Assembly (NCBI RefSeq): GCF_003610895.1
Contig: NZ_MCAS01000007.1
Coordinates: forward strand, 62,001 to 126,000
DNA from: Paraburkholderia fungorum
GTDB taxonomy: Bacteria; Pseudomonadota; Gammaproteobacteria; Burkholderiales; Burkholderiaceae
Length of the DNA: 64,000 bases
Reading direction: 5' to 3'
Below, piece after piece: positions 1 to 8,960 of this stretch. Positions within the stretch are counted from its first letter, which is position 1. Each line of letters opens with the position of its first letter. Made by a program: the position numbers and the translations under genes. The notes under the pieces are model-generated. The model was given only the letters and a program-made list of their open reading frames with translations, ran no database searches and had not been told where the DNA came from.

Positions 1-402
1 CAGCGCGCGACACAACTGATCGCGCATCTGTCGATGATCGCAGCCGTGCTCGTCATGGGGGCGGCTGGTGCGGGTTGGGGCGGATTCCCGATAACGGCGC
101 ACCCGGGTCTCGCGCTCGCGCTGCTGGTTGTCGGCGCGGCGACGCTCGACGCGGGCCTCATCACCGATCAAACGCTCGGACGGCGCGCGATCAATCTCAT
201 CAACCCGGCGGCGCGCGGCCGGTTGAATGCGCTCTTCGTAGGCATTTTCTTTGTCGGCGGCGCGATCGGCGCCTTGCTGTCGGGGGCGGCGTGGGCCTGG
301 GCCGGGTGGAGCGGCGTTTGCTCAGTTGTACTGGCCTTCACGATTGCCGCACTGCTATGCGGGTTCTTTGACCGGAGCAGGAGCTCCGGTCTTTCACGCT
401 GA
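1..402 (+). CDS. MFS transporter, C-terminal part (gene cut by window edge)
   Basis: The frame is open from base 1 to the TGA ending at 402, giving about 133 residues with no start in the window. It holds four hydrophobic helices separated by short loops. The segment with GRLNALFVGIFFVGGAIGAL is typical of helices 10-11 of 12-TM major facilitator carriers (drug or sugar exporters related to YdeP/AraJ-like proteins). The last residues DRSRSSGLSR are cytoplasmic and charged. The substrate cannot be deduced. It converges on the efflux operon ending at 443, and a terminator hairpin overlaps its 3' end. Confidence 0.8.
   Translation, partial: QRATQLIAHLSMIAAVLVMGAAGAGWGGFPITAHPGLALALLVVGAATLDAGLITDQTLGRRAINLINPAARGRLNALFVGIFFVGGAIGALLSGAAWAWAGWSGVCSVVLAFTIAALLCGFFDRSRSSGLSR
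370..394 (+). terminator. Rho-independent terminator overlapping the MFS 3' end
   Basis: Perfect 9-bp stem GACCGGAGC / GCTCCGGTC with loop AGGA, followed by TTT. It lies inside the last ten codons of the MFS gene and faces the convergent pump operon, so it may work in both directions. Confidence 0.65.
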
Positions 403-442
403 AGCGGGGTTCCACGGAGGCCGCTTGCAACAGACTGCCGGG

Positions 443-1981
443 TCAATGAGGACTGTCCTGTTGGGCATAGGTCGATTCCCAGCCGCCGCCGAGCACCTTG
501 CATAGCGTGATGAGGTTGGCGGCCGCCTCGGCGTTGCTTTGCTCGAGCTTGCTCTGCGCGTCGAGCAACTGCTTCTGCACGTTGAGCACCTCCAGGAAAT
601 CGACTGCGCCGGCCTTGTACCGTTGCCGCGCAATCGTTAGTGCGCGCTGGTTAAGGCCGACCACCGCCGTCAGCCGATCGCGCCGGCGCTGTTCTGCGTC
701 ATAGACGATGAGGGCATCGTCCACTTCCCGCCACGCCTGAAGCACGGTACGTTGGTAGACGATCGCCGCCTCCTGCTGTTGTGCTTCGCGCAGATGGAGT
801 GTGCCCTTGAGGCGGCCACCTTCGAATATCGGCAGCGTGATCGACGGTCCCACGACAAACTGGCCGGACGCCCAGTCGGCGAGATTCGAGAGCTGAAGGC
901 TCTGGAACCCCGCGCTGCCATTCAGCGATATGCGTGGATAGAAGTCCGCCTTCGCCATGCCGATCGTCGCCGTGGCCGCGTGCAGCTGGGCCTCTGCTTT
1001 TCTGATGTCGGGTCTGCGCTCCACCAGTTCCGACGGAACGCCGATGGGTACCTGTGCGGGCAGCGCCGGCACGTCATGCGGCTCGCCGAGTGTTTGCCGC
1101 AGCGCGCCCGGTTCCATGGCGAGGAGTACGCCAATCGCATTGATCGTGGTTTCGCAACGCGATTCGAGCGTCGGAATCAGGCTTTCGATCGATTCCGCCT
1201 GCGCCATGGCGTTGGCCACGTCCAGATCCGTGGTGACGCCTTCGCGCACGCGGGTTTGCGTGAGCGTCGTGGCATCGTGGGCAATGTCGAGGTTCTGTTT
1301 CGCTATCCGCAGCAGCGCCTGCGTGTCGCGCAGCTGGATATAGTCGCGGGCAAGTTCGGCGCGCGCGGACAATAGAACCGCATTGCGATCCTCGTATGAC
1401 GCGGCGGACAACGCCGTTGCGGCCTCGACACCGCGTCGCCCCCGGCCCCAGATGTCGAGTTCCCACGATGCATCGAAACCGAACTGGTAAAGGTCGTAAG
1501 CGGGCGAGCCCTTGGCGCCCGGCAGCGGCGCCACGCCAAGCGGCGCGCTACCCGAGGCCGATTGTGTCTGGCTTCCTGCCGGCGTGACGCCGAGCAACGA
1601 CAGGATGCCGTTCGGACTGCCGCGTTCGCGGTCATACGATGCGGCGCCGTTCAGCGTCGGAAGATCTTCCGCACCGGCAATCCGTTGCTCCGCCCGGCTT
1701 TGCCGCAAACGCGCCGACGCTGCCGCCACGTCGAGGTTCGCATCGGCCAGTTGTGCTTCCAGTGCGTTCAGGGTGGGATCGTTGAAGAGCGTCCACCATT
1801 GCGGACTGAAATCGGCTTCGACTGCTTTGCTGGGTGCTTGCGCAGACTGCGTGCGGTCGAACACGTCGGGCGTGGTTGTCTGCGGCGGCTCGAAGTTCGG
1901 GCCGACCGTGCAGCCCGCCATCGCGAGGCAGGCCAGAACATAGAGCGCCAGCTCGCGCAGAGAGAATTCGCTCGGGTTCAT
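443..1981 (-). CDS. NodT-type efflux outer membrane lipoprotein (pump 1)
   Basis: 512 residues, the normal size for an RND/EmrAB-associated outer membrane factor. The N-terminus carries a lipoprotein signal with lipobox LAMAGC (Cys24), followed by TVGPNFEPP, typical of the NodT/OprM group. Two repeated outer membrane efflux domains with long alpha-helical barrel segments follow; VERRPDIRKAEAQLHAA is the conserved family motif. It would form a trimeric outer membrane channel joined to the adaptor encoded just upstream. Its start overlaps the end of the adaptor gene by 4 nt, so the three genes 4617-443 form one operon (transporter, adaptor, channel). Confidence 0.93.
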   Translation of the reverse strand: MNPSEFSLRELALYVLACLAMAGCTVGPNFEPPQTTTPDVFDRTQSAQAPSKAVEADFSPQWWTLFNDPTLNALEAQLADANLDVAAASARLRQSRAEQRIAGAEDLPTLNGAASYDRERGSPNGILSLLGVTPAGSQTQSASGSAPLGVAPLPGAKGSPAYDLYQFGFDASWELDIWGRGRRGVEAATALSAASYEDRNAVLLSARAELARDYIQLRDTQALLRIAKQNLDIAHDATTLTQTRVREGVTTDLDVANAMAQAESIESLIPTLESRCETTINAIGVLLAMEPGALRQTLGEPHDVPALPAQVPIGVPSELVERRPDIRKAEAQLHAATATIGMAKADFYPRISLNGSAGFQSLQLSNLADWASGQFVVGPSITLPIFEGGRLKGTLHLREAQQQEAAIVYQRTVLQAWREVDDALIVYDAEQRRRDRLTAVVGLNQRALTIARQRYKAGAVDFLEVLNVQKQLLDAQSKLEQSNAEAAANLITLCKVLGGGWESTYAQQDSPH

Positions 1982-3054
1982 TTTTTGTCGGCTCCCTCTA
2001 TACGCGTATCGGCTCGCTTGCCGACGGCGACCTTTGTTTCGACAGAAAGTCCAACGCTCAATGCAGACGTGGCCTGCTGTCCGCGGTCGATGGTGATCTT
2101 GACCGGCACGCGCTGGACGACTTTCGTGAAGTTGCCGGTTGCGTTATCCGGCGCGATAGGTGCGAAGCTCAAGCCGGTAGCGGGCGCGAGACTGTCGACG
2201 TGTCCTCGAATCGTTTCACCTGAAAGGCTGTCGACTTTGATACGCACGGCGTCGCCTGGCCGCATTCTGGCGAGCTGGTTTTCCTGAAAGTTGGCGACGA
2301 CATAGGCCTGCGACAGCGGGACGATCGCGAGCAGCGGCGCACCGGGTGTAACGAACGCGCCGACCCGTGCCGAACGCCTTCCAACCTTGCCGTCGATAGG
2401 CGCGCGAATCTCCGTATAGGACAGATTGAGCTTCGCCTGCTCAAGAGCGGCCCCGGCGTGGGCCAACGCCCCCGCAGCCTTGTCGCGCTGGGTAAGCAGA
2501 ACGGCGAGGTTTTGTTCGGTCGCCACGAGAACGGCCTGGTTGCGGGACTGTTGCGCGACCTGTTCCGCCAGCGCGCTCGTCGCGTGCTGCTGCTCCTGCG
2601 CCGTTCCCGCGCCGGCCTCCGAGAGATTCTGGTAGCGCAAGGCGTTTGCCCGCGCAAACTGGAGCGTTGCTTCGTCTGAGCGAAGCGTGGCGCGTGCCTG
2701 ATCGACAAGCGCGGGCTGCCGCGCGATCTCGGCGTCGTAGTTCGCGACCGATGCGGTTGCTGCCGCCACGTCTGCCTGCGCGCTCATCAAGGCGGCGCGG
2801 AAGTCGCGGTCATCGATACGCATCAGCAGTTGGCCGGCTTTTACCTGCTGGTTGTCTTCCACCAGTACCTCTGCCAGTTGACCGGCGACACGCGGCGCGA
2901 CCAATGTGAAATCAGCCGTCACGTAGGCATCGTTTGTGGTCTCGCTGGCCGAGTCGGCAAACAGTCGCATGCCGGCCCAGATGGCGACGCCGAGCAGCAG
3001 CACGCACACGGCGAGACGAATGGTTTTGGGAGGAAGTCGAGTGGCGGATGACAT
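1978..3054 (-). CDS. HlyD/EmrA-type membrane fusion protein (pump 1)
   Basis: 358 residues. One N-terminal membrane anchor (about residues 11-32) is followed by the conserved TTNDAYVTADFTLVAPRVAG segment of EmrA adaptors. Next come a biotinyl-lipoyl half-motif, a long alpha-helical hairpin, the second lipoyl half (IRAPIDGKVGRRSARVG) and a beta-barrel domain ending in ATGNFTKVVQRVPVKI, very characteristic of EmrA/VceA. It spans the periplasm between the DHA2 carrier and the NodT channel. It lies 12 nt after the carrier gene and overlaps the channel gene by 4 nt. Confidence 0.93.
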   Translation of the reverse strand: MSSATRLPPKTIRLAVCVLLLGVAIWAGMRLFADSASETTNDAYVTADFTLVAPRVAGQLAEVLVEDNQQVKAGQLLMRIDDRDFRAALMSAQADVAAATASVANYDAEIARQPALVDQARATLRSDEATLQFARANALRYQNLSEAGAGTAQEQQHATSALAEQVAQQSRNQAVLVATEQNLAVLLTQRDKAAGALAHAGAALEQAKLNLSYTEIRAPIDGKVGRRSARVGAFVTPGAPLLAIVPLSQAYVVANFQENQLARMRPGDAVRIKVDSLSGETIRGHVDSLAPATGLSFAPIAPDNATGNFTKVVQRVPVKITIDRGQQATSALSVGLSVETKVAVGKRADTRIEGADKK

Positions 3055-3066
3055 GGATATCGTCGC

Positions 3067-4617
3067 TTAGCGGGAAGAAGAGGGCGTGGTGCTCCAGGGC
3101 GGATAAATGCGCACGGGCAACACCGGAATGACGAACAGAAAGGCGATGGCGATACCGGCCATCACGCGATAGAGATCCGCCGAAGTCAGTACGACGGCCT
3201 GCTCGTGGATCCGATGGGCGAGTTCGCCGAGACCATGAACTGCGTCGATGCTTTGGCCGGTAATCAACGCGTTGTTGCCCAGGTGGTCAACGAGCATGCT
3301 CGAATGAAAATGCTCGCGCGTCGTGCCTAATCCCTCGATGAGACCGGTGGCCGCGGCGCCCGTGAACGTTTTGAGTGTGTTGAACATGGCCGAAGCAAAC
3401 GGGCCTTCCGTTGGCGGCAAACCTGTCGTGACACCCATCAGGATGCCCATGATCACCATCGGTTGCGCGACGATCTGTAGTGACTGAAGCCAGTAAAAGT
3501 TCTCGCGAATCCACTCGGCCGTCATGAAGCTCCCCATCAGGCAGGAGCTGGCCATGAGGCAAAGTCCAACGGCCATGACCCAGCGATGGTCGACCTGCCG
3601 AAGGTTAAGGACAGCGGCAGTCAACGGAAGCGCAATCAACAGGGGAATGGCAACCAGCAAAGACAGCGGCGCGGTTTGCAGCGGCCGGTAGCCGTGAATC
3701 TGCGCAAGATATTGGCCGGGTATGGCGGCGACGCCAACCAGCAGCACAACTGCGCCGACCAGTGTCAGAAGCCCGTGCGTGAAGTTCCTGCGGGCGAGCA
3801 GTTGCAGTTTGAAAAACGGCAGAGGATGAAACCACTCGTTGATGAGGAAGGCCGCCAGCAACAGCGCTCCGCCACCAAACATCGTGGAGATGAACGTGGA
3901 ATTCAGCCAGTCGAGGCGATCGCCCTGCAGAAGACCTATGACGAGCATGGCTATCGCGGGGTAGCCCAGTATGAATCCGCTCCAGTTGAATGAACGGAAC
4001 CGCTCGAGCTTAACCGGATCTTCCGGGAGTCCTTTATAGATGGCCGCGCAGCTTATCAGACCAAGCGGAACGATTTGCCAGAAGGCCATTTGCCAGCCGG
4101 CGTATTCCGTCCATAAGGCCGCGAGAGGCGTGCCGAGCGCCGGGCCGAAGGTCGCGGTCAGTGCGTAACCTGCGAGTCCATAGAGCTTGACCTTCGGCGG
4201 AAGATAGCGCAGCGCCACGATGATCAGCATGGGGGGCAAACATCCGCCGGCCATGCCTTGCAACGCGCGTAACACATATAGCGCGAGCAGGTTCGGCGCA
4301 AAGGGGCACAGGACTCCCAGGAACATCACGGCCAGCACCGCGCCGATCGTAAATCGCTTCAACGTGAACGTCACGCCGAACCACGGAGCGAAGACCATCG
4401 TGGCGACATTGGCCGCTTCGAAGAAAGTGGTCAGCCAGGTTCCATCGTCACGACTAATGGAGAGCGCGCCGCGAATATCGGTGAGTGCCGCCGCCGTGAC
4501 CTGTTCGTTCAGGATGGCCAGCAGCGACGCCAGCAACATTCCGATCAGGCCGATAGCGAGGAGAAGCGGTAATTTCGCTTCTTCTGTTCCGGTTGTCTGC
4601 AGGGTGGCGGTGTTCAT
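3067..4617 (-). CDS. DHA2 family MFS multidrug transporter, EmrB-like (pump 1)
   Basis: 516 residues with about 14 hydrophobic helices, the DHA2 topology. The N-terminus is cytoplasmic and the first helix is IGLIGMLLASLLAILNEQVT. Helix 5 carries a motif-C-like glycine-rich stretch (GPALGTPLAAL). Typical DHA2 motif D1 at helix 1 is altered: the usual LDxTIVNVA is replaced by LNEQVTAAALTDI, so the membrane Asp is absent and proton coupling may use other residues. First gene of the pump operon. The substrate is unknown; EmrB relatives export uncouplers, hydrophobic drugs or phenolics. Confidence 0.9.
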   Translation of the reverse strand: MNTATLQTTGTEEAKLPLLLAIGLIGMLLASLLAILNEQVTAAALTDIRGALSISRDDGTWLTTFFEAANVATMVFAPWFGVTFTLKRFTIGAVLAVMFLGVLCPFAPNLLALYVLRALQGMAGGCLPPMLIIVALRYLPPKVKLYGLAGYALTATFGPALGTPLAALWTEYAGWQMAFWQIVPLGLISCAAIYKGLPEDPVKLERFRSFNWSGFILGYPAIAMLVIGLLQGDRLDWLNSTFISTMFGGGALLLAAFLINEWFHPLPFFKLQLLARRNFTHGLLTLVGAVVLLVGVAAIPGQYLAQIHGYRPLQTAPLSLLVAIPLLIALPLTAAVLNLRQVDHRWVMAVGLCLMASSCLMGSFMTAEWIRENFYWLQSLQIVAQPMVIMGILMGVTTGLPPTEGPFASAMFNTLKTFTGAAATGLIEGLGTTREHFHSSMLVDHLGNNALITGQSIDAVHGLGELAHRIHEQAVVLTSADLYRVMAGIAIAFLFVIPVLPVRIYPPWSTTPSSSR

Positions 4618-4910
4618 GACAGTGTGGCGACTCGTATTTAATGGGGTATTCCATCGGCTTGCTTGATTCTAGGAGGCGGCCTGGTTTTCCAGAAGCTGAT
4701 ACAGGTCGCGTATCAGGCCATTCAGTGGTGAAATCTGGCCAAGGCCACGGTTGCTGCCAGTGGCAACGTGGCCGCCTTCAAATGAGTGCCCGTGATTCGC
4801 ATGCCGAAATAAATATCGGTGAGATGGAGTGGCGCACGCAACGCTTCGAGCCTGTAACGCGGGTCCCGGTCAATCTGTCCGCGGGACGCCGACGTCGCGT
4901 GACGACCGCT
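4618..4910. other. Promoter region of pump 1, with a possible coding remnant
   Basis: This 293-bp gap lies upstream of the pump operon. On the minus strand a short frame ending at 4669 reads ...GLGQISPLNGLIRDLYQLLE and ends NQAAS. It looks protein-like but has no convincing start and no family I can name. It may be the tail of a decayed gene. I see no clear repressor gene or operator for pump 1 here. Confidence 0.3.
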
Positions 4911-5585
4911 TTACGCCTTCGGCTGGACCTCGGCAAAGTACTGAGGCGCCTCGCGGCGATCGAACATTCCATACTCCCGGACAATACGGATGTGCCGCAG
5001 GCGTACGCCTTTGGGCAGTGCCGTATTGCGCTCGAAGGCTTCGGCGGCATCCAGATCGGCCCACGTTGCCACGGCGATGACGTCGCCGGGCGTCATCAAC
5101 GCGTCGAATGCGTCCCACGCAAGGAGACTGGTGGCGCCGGTATCGAGTCCGAGTGATTGTGCGACTGCATCCGCACCCGCCTGCTTGACCCAGTCTGGTG
5201 CGTGTTTCGCGTCGAGCAGCGTGACGGCTTTGCCCGCGCCCGTTTCGGTCTCGTCGAGACGTTGTTCGATCAAGGTCTGCCCGGAAGGCACGCACGTATC
5301 GGCGACAACCTGGCCGATACGCAGGCGATAGTCGGCAAACACACGATCACGCGCGGCTTGCTGCACCTTGTGATGGTTTGTCGTCACTCGCCAGCGTATT
5401 AGCGATTTCTCGTCGCGCCAGCTCGATAGCGAGAGCAGCCAGCCCTCGCGTGTCAGACTCGCGTAGCGAGTGTTGTCGACGAAGCCATCGATCGTTTCGA
5501 GCTCGGGGCGAAGCATTTTCGCCATGCCGAGATAGGCATCGAATTGTTCGGTTTTCGGATTGACTTCAAGCATTGCAGAGAACAT
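4911..5585 (-). CDS. Antibiotic biosynthesis monooxygenase (ABM) domain protein
   Basis: 224 residues from the ATG at 5585 (MFSAMLEVNPK); longer upstream in-frame codons look like non-coding leader. Residues 1-95 form a dimeric ferredoxin-like ABM domain: the conserved pattern ending in WRDEKSLIRWR and the HH at the position where HmoA/ABM proteins have a conserved His are visible. The C-terminal half repeats the fold weakly (TWADLDAAEAFE). ABM proteins include heme oxygenases and small cofactor-free monooxygenases, but many have no known reaction, so I assign none. Not obviously in an operon with its neighbours. Confidence 0.75.
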   Translation of the reverse strand: MFSAMLEVNPKTEQFDAYLGMAKMLRPELETIDGFVDNTRYASLTREGWLLSLSSWRDEKSLIRWRVTTNHHKVQQAARDRVFADYRLRIGQVVADTCVPSGQTLIEQRLDETETGAGKAVTLLDAKHAPDWVKQAGADAVAQSLGLDTGATSLLAWDAFDALMTPGDVIAVATWADLDAAEAFERNTALPKGVRLRHIRIVREYGMFDRREAPQYFAEVQPKA

Positions 5586-5906
5586 GGATTGCCTCGTCTG
5601 GTTGAGGATGCCTAATGAGGAGAATTGACACGCCGCCGCAGCGATGCGGATGATCAAGTGGCGCGCGTCAGGTCCTTGCATGGCGCGATCAGTCGATTCA
5701 CTACCCTGTGACTGGCGCGCGATGGCTTAGACGATTGTCGGAGATGGGACGAGGTTCTTGAAGTACCGGTAGGCCTCGTATTGGGCCATTCAATGCCGGA
5801 ATTTTGCCAGGTTCCTCACGGAAAACCGTGGCGATGCGCCGACCCGGAAAGCGGGCGCGCGGACGGGAAAGTAAAAACGCGTGAGCGGGTCTACCGTGCT
5901 AGCTCT
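5586..5906. other. Intergenic region with no recognised gene
   Basis: 321 bp between the ABM gene (reading away) and the end of mug. Presumably it carries the ABM promoter. I see no convincing coding frame, strong promoter match or repeat. Confidence 0.5.
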
Positions 5907-6464
5907 TCAGACCGCGTCAGCGGCCGCGACTGCAAGACGAAGCTCACGGTAGGCAATCACGAGTGCGTCGAGACTGAATGACCGGTTCAGGCCGCTGGGA
6001 TTGGGCAATACCCATGCGCGGGCGCCGCCGAATAGTGCCGGTTGCCGGCCCCAGTCAATCTCGCGCTTGCCCGACATTGCGCTGAGCGCCATCTTTCCGA
6101 GGAAGGCAACGCATTGCGGTGCGTATCGCTCAATCTTCTGCTCGAACTCCGCCGCGGCCGCTTTGAACTCCCATGGCGATAGCTCGTCCGCTCGTGCAGT
6201 CGGGCGCGAGACCGCGGTTGTCAGGCCACAACCATATTGCAGGAGTGTGCGGTCGTCTTCGGGAGCAATCTGTTCGGGCGTGAAACCCGCCAGATGAACG
6301 GTCCGCCAGAACCGGTTGCCCCGGCCGGCAAAATGGTGGCCGCTCGAGGCAGCAAGCACGCCCGGGTTGATGCCGCAAAACACCACCGGCAAACCCGGTT
6401 CAAGGATATCGGGAAGACTTTGAAGTGAACCGGAGCGCGTCACGGGTGGTGTCAGCCTTGTCAT
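5907..6464 (-). CDS. mug: G:T/U mismatch-specific DNA glycosylase
   Basis: 185 residues from ATG 6464 (MTRLTPPV); other in-frame ATGs at 6473 and 6527 cannot be excluded because no good ribosome site singles one out. The uracil-DNA glycosylase fold of the Mug/TDG family is shown by VVFCGINPGVLAASSGHHFA, whose GINPG loop carries the catalytic-site Asn, the RGNRFW segment, and the C-terminal VLPNPSGLNRSF loop that wedges into the mispair. Mug removes uracil, ethenocytosine and thymine opposite guanine, starting base-excision repair. It appears to be a single-gene unit. Confidence 0.92.
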   Translation of the reverse strand: MTRLTPPVTRSGSLQSLPDILEPGLPVVFCGINPGVLAASSGHHFAGRGNRFWRTVHLAGFTPEQIAPEDDRTLLQYGCGLTTAVSRPTARADELSPWEFKAAAAEFEQKIERYAPQCVAFLGKMALSAMSGKREIDWGRQPALFGGARAWVLPNPSGLNRSFSLDALVIAYRELRLAVAAADAV

Positions 6465-6578
6465 GAAATGCATGTGAGCCATGGAGTGGGAGCAACAGAC
6501 TACCCCGACCATAACCGCTTTTTCCACGTGAGGCGTCAGAGAAGCAGCCGCACTGTCCGGGCAAACCGGAAAGTTGTC

Positions 6579-7607
6579 TCACACTTCCATCTCCTCCAGT
6601 TCCATCTCCTCGACCTGCTCGTCGAAACCGCCGGAAGGCCACTGCTTGCCCGTTTCACCACGGAAGCGTTGGCGATACTGTCTCGGCGTTACGTTGAGCC
6701 GCCGGAAGAAAATCGACCGCATATGCGTGGCGCTGTGAAAACCGCAATTGAACGCCACGGTCTTGAGCGGCGCATCCGTTTCTTCGAGCAGCTTTCTCGC
6801 AGTGTCAACGCGAACCTGTTCGACAAACGCGGAGGGCGTCACCTTCGCATACTTTGCGAATAGCCGCGAGAACGTGCGCCGGCTGACTGAAACGGCACGC
6901 GCAAGCTGTTCGATCGATAGCGTATCGGTTATGTGCTCGGTCACGTAACGCAGCACCTTGCCGACAATCGGGTCCTGGTCCTTCCGTACGCCGAGGTAAG
7001 GGCTGTACTGGGACTGGCCGCCGTCTCGCTGGATGTACACGACCAGACGTTTCGCAACCCGCACCGCAAGCTCGTGCCCCCAGTCTTCCGCCACGAGGGA
7101 TAGACACAGATCGATGCCTGCCGTCACGCCCGCGGAAGTAAAGAGGCGTCCGTCACGGATAAAAATCCGGTCGGGCTGCACACGCGCCTCGGGAAATTCG
7201 TCGGCGAGGCGGCCGGCATCTGCCCAGTGGGTCGTCACTTCCTTACCGTCGAGCAACCCGGCGTGCGCGAGCACGAATGCGCCGTTGCACACCGAGCCAA
7301 ACCGTGCTGTGCCGCGCGCCTGGTCTTGCAGCCACTTCAGGAACGCGCTGCGTGGCCGGGCATCGGGCAACTGCGGGCCGCCTGCCACCAATAGCAGATC
7401 GAATGGCGTGTCGAAGTCCGTATATGCATGGGGAACCGAGAGTTGCATCCCGTTCGAGCAGGACACGGCGCCGGCCTCGTACCCGATGAGAGAGACCTGA
7501 TATCGCTGATGCTCCGGCAGGAACGTGTTTGCTTCGGCGAATACATCCAGAGGGCCGGCAACGTCCAGTGCCTGCACACCATCGAACATGACAATGGCGA
7601 CTCTCAT
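6579..7607 (-). CDS. GlxA-type transcriptional regulator (DJ-1/PfpI + AraC HTH)
   Basis: 342 residues. ATG 7607 is supported by an AAGGAGC site just upstream and by the family start MRVAIVMFDGVQALDVAG. Residues 1-190 form a DJ-1/PfpI amidase-like domain with the nucleophile-elbow region FGSVCNGAFVLAHAG (Cys retained). Residues about 225-325 hold two helix-turn-helix motifs of the AraC/XylS type (VSRRTFSRLFAKYAKVTPSA). In this family the DJ-1 domain senses a small amine or aldehyde-like effector rather than acting as an enzyme, as in CdhR, GbdR and ArgR. The target is not evident from neighbours. Confidence 0.9.
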   Translation of the reverse strand: MRVAIVMFDGVQALDVAGPLDVFAEANTFLPEHQRYQVSLIGYEAGAVSCSNGMQLSVPHAYTDFDTPFDLLLVAGGPQLPDARPRSAFLKWLQDQARGTARFGSVCNGAFVLAHAGLLDGKEVTTHWADAGRLADEFPEARVQPDRIFIRDGRLFTSAGVTAGIDLCLSLVAEDWGHELAVRVAKRLVVYIQRDGGQSQYSPYLGVRKDQDPIVGKVLRYVTEHITDTLSIEQLARAVSVSRRTFSRLFAKYAKVTPSAFVEQVRVDTARKLLEETDAPLKTVAFNCGFHSATHMRSIFFRRLNVTPRQYRQRFRGETGKQWPSGGFDEQVEEMELEEMEV

Positions 7608-7910
7608 ACCGTGCTCCTTGTTGATTCCCTGAAGTGAGTTGATCGACCCCCCGTTCGCGCGTGCGCGGCGCCGGTGTGCCTTCAATGGGCTCAACCATAG
7701 AAGCGAAGCGCGGCCGGATAAAGGCACGGCGCCGATCATCACTTGTTACACGAGGTGCAGGTATGAAATCCAGGAACACGGGCATGGCCGGCTGCGCATT
7801 CGTGGCCCCAATCTGATTGCGCTTGCGGACCCAGGCTGATCGCGCGCTGCATAATCGTGCCGGTAGCGGTTTGGACGTGCAACCGACATTGAGAAGCCTG
7901 CGCTAAAAAT

Positions 7911-8837
7911 ATGGACCGAATCGACGCAATGAAGGTGTTCGTGGCCACGCTGGACGAAGGCAGCCTGGCTGGCGCCGGGCGCCGGCTCGGCCGATCCCCG
8001 GCCGCGGTGAGCCGCGCCATCGCCTTCCTCGAGGAGCACACCGGAACGGCGCTGCTGCACCGGACAACCCGGACGATCAGACTGAGTACGGCGGGCGAAC
8101 GCTATGCGTCGGCGTGCCGCCGCATCCTGACCGACCTCGAGGAAGCCGATCTGCTGGTGGCGGACGAGCGCTCGGCGCCGCGGGGTCTGCTGACCGTCAC
8201 CGCACCTGTTGCCGCGGGTGAGGACGTGCTGCGGCCCATACTCGACGATTTCATCGACCAGCATCCCGCGGTTCCGATACGCCTGCAGCTGCTCGACCGT
8301 CCCGTCAGCCTGATCGACGAAGGAATCGACGTGGCGCTGCGCATCGCGCATCTGGCGGACTCGACGCTGATCGCGATACCGGTCGGCGAAGTCCGCCGTG
8401 TTGTCGCCGCTGCGCCGCAATACCTGGCCACCCATCCCGCCATCAACGAACCGGCCGATCTCGCGCATCATCAAATCGTTGCGATGACGCATTTCGGCCT
8501 GGACTCGTGGAGCTTTCCGCCCTCCGGCCGTTCGACGATTCCTCAGGTCGTGCAGTTGGCCCCGCGTTTTATCGTCAACACGATCCGGGCGGCGATCGCT
8601 TCGACCGTTGCCGGTCACGGCGTTACCCGGATGTTTTCGTATCACATCGCCGAACAGGTCAGGAACGGGTCGCTAAAGATCGTGCTGCGCGATAGCGAGC
8701 ATTCACCTCTGCCCGTGCACCTCCTGACGCCGCACGGCCGCCTGTCGGTCCCCAAGGTGCGTGCTTTCGTGGACTTCGCGGCACCGCGTCTGCGCGAGCA
8801 TTTCGAGCAGCTTCAACGGTTTACCGAGGCGGATTGA
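7911..8837 (+). CDS. LysR family transcriptional regulator
   Basis: 308 residues. The N-terminal winged HTH begins MDRIDAMKVFVATLDEGSLA and continues through GRSPAAVSRAIAFLE; residues 90-300 form the periplasmic-binding-like effector domain. The PsrA/DsdC-type C-terminal signature is replaced by the common CrgA-like form ending RLREHFEQLQRF. It lies 123 bp upstream of an MFS exporter gene on the same strand. LysR proteins often control the adjacent gene, so the exporter at 8961 is a plausible target. Confidence 0.9.
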   Translation: MDRIDAMKVFVATLDEGSLAGAGRRLGRSPAAVSRAIAFLEEHTGTALLHRTTRTIRLSTAGERYASACRRILTDLEEADLLVADERSAPRGLLTVTAPVAAGEDVLRPILDDFIDQHPAVPIRLQLLDRPVSLIDEGIDVALRIAHLADSTLIAIPVGEVRRVVAAAPQYLATHPAINEPADLAHHQIVAMTHFGLDSWSFPPSGRSTIPQVVQLAPRFIVNTIRAAIASTVAGHGVTRMFSYHIAEQVRNGSLKIVLRDSEHSPLPVHLLTPHGRLSVPKVRAFVDFAAPRLREHFEQLQRFTEAD

Positions 8838-8846
8838 ATCTCACGG

Positions 8847-8863
8847 CGGAAGAATGTCTTCCG
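8847..8863 (+). terminator. Short hairpin after the LysR gene
   Basis: Perfect 7-bp stem CGGAAGA / TCTTCCG with loop ATG, 9 nt after the LysR stop codon. There is no U-tract, so termination is uncertain; it could also serve as a dyad operator for the downstream MFS gene. Confidence 0.35.
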
Positions 8864-8960
8864 TGCGGCGGCGATTCACCCGGAATTCGGTTTAATCTAG
8901 ACTGACTCACGTTATCGGCAGGGTACCCAGCGGGTGGGTGCCTGTCTTCGGGAGGCAGTT

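Noticed and set aside
7746..8645. 299-codon antisense frame over the LysR gene at 7911
   Set aside because: It reads as a shadow of the LysR gene; its product has no domain-like pattern.
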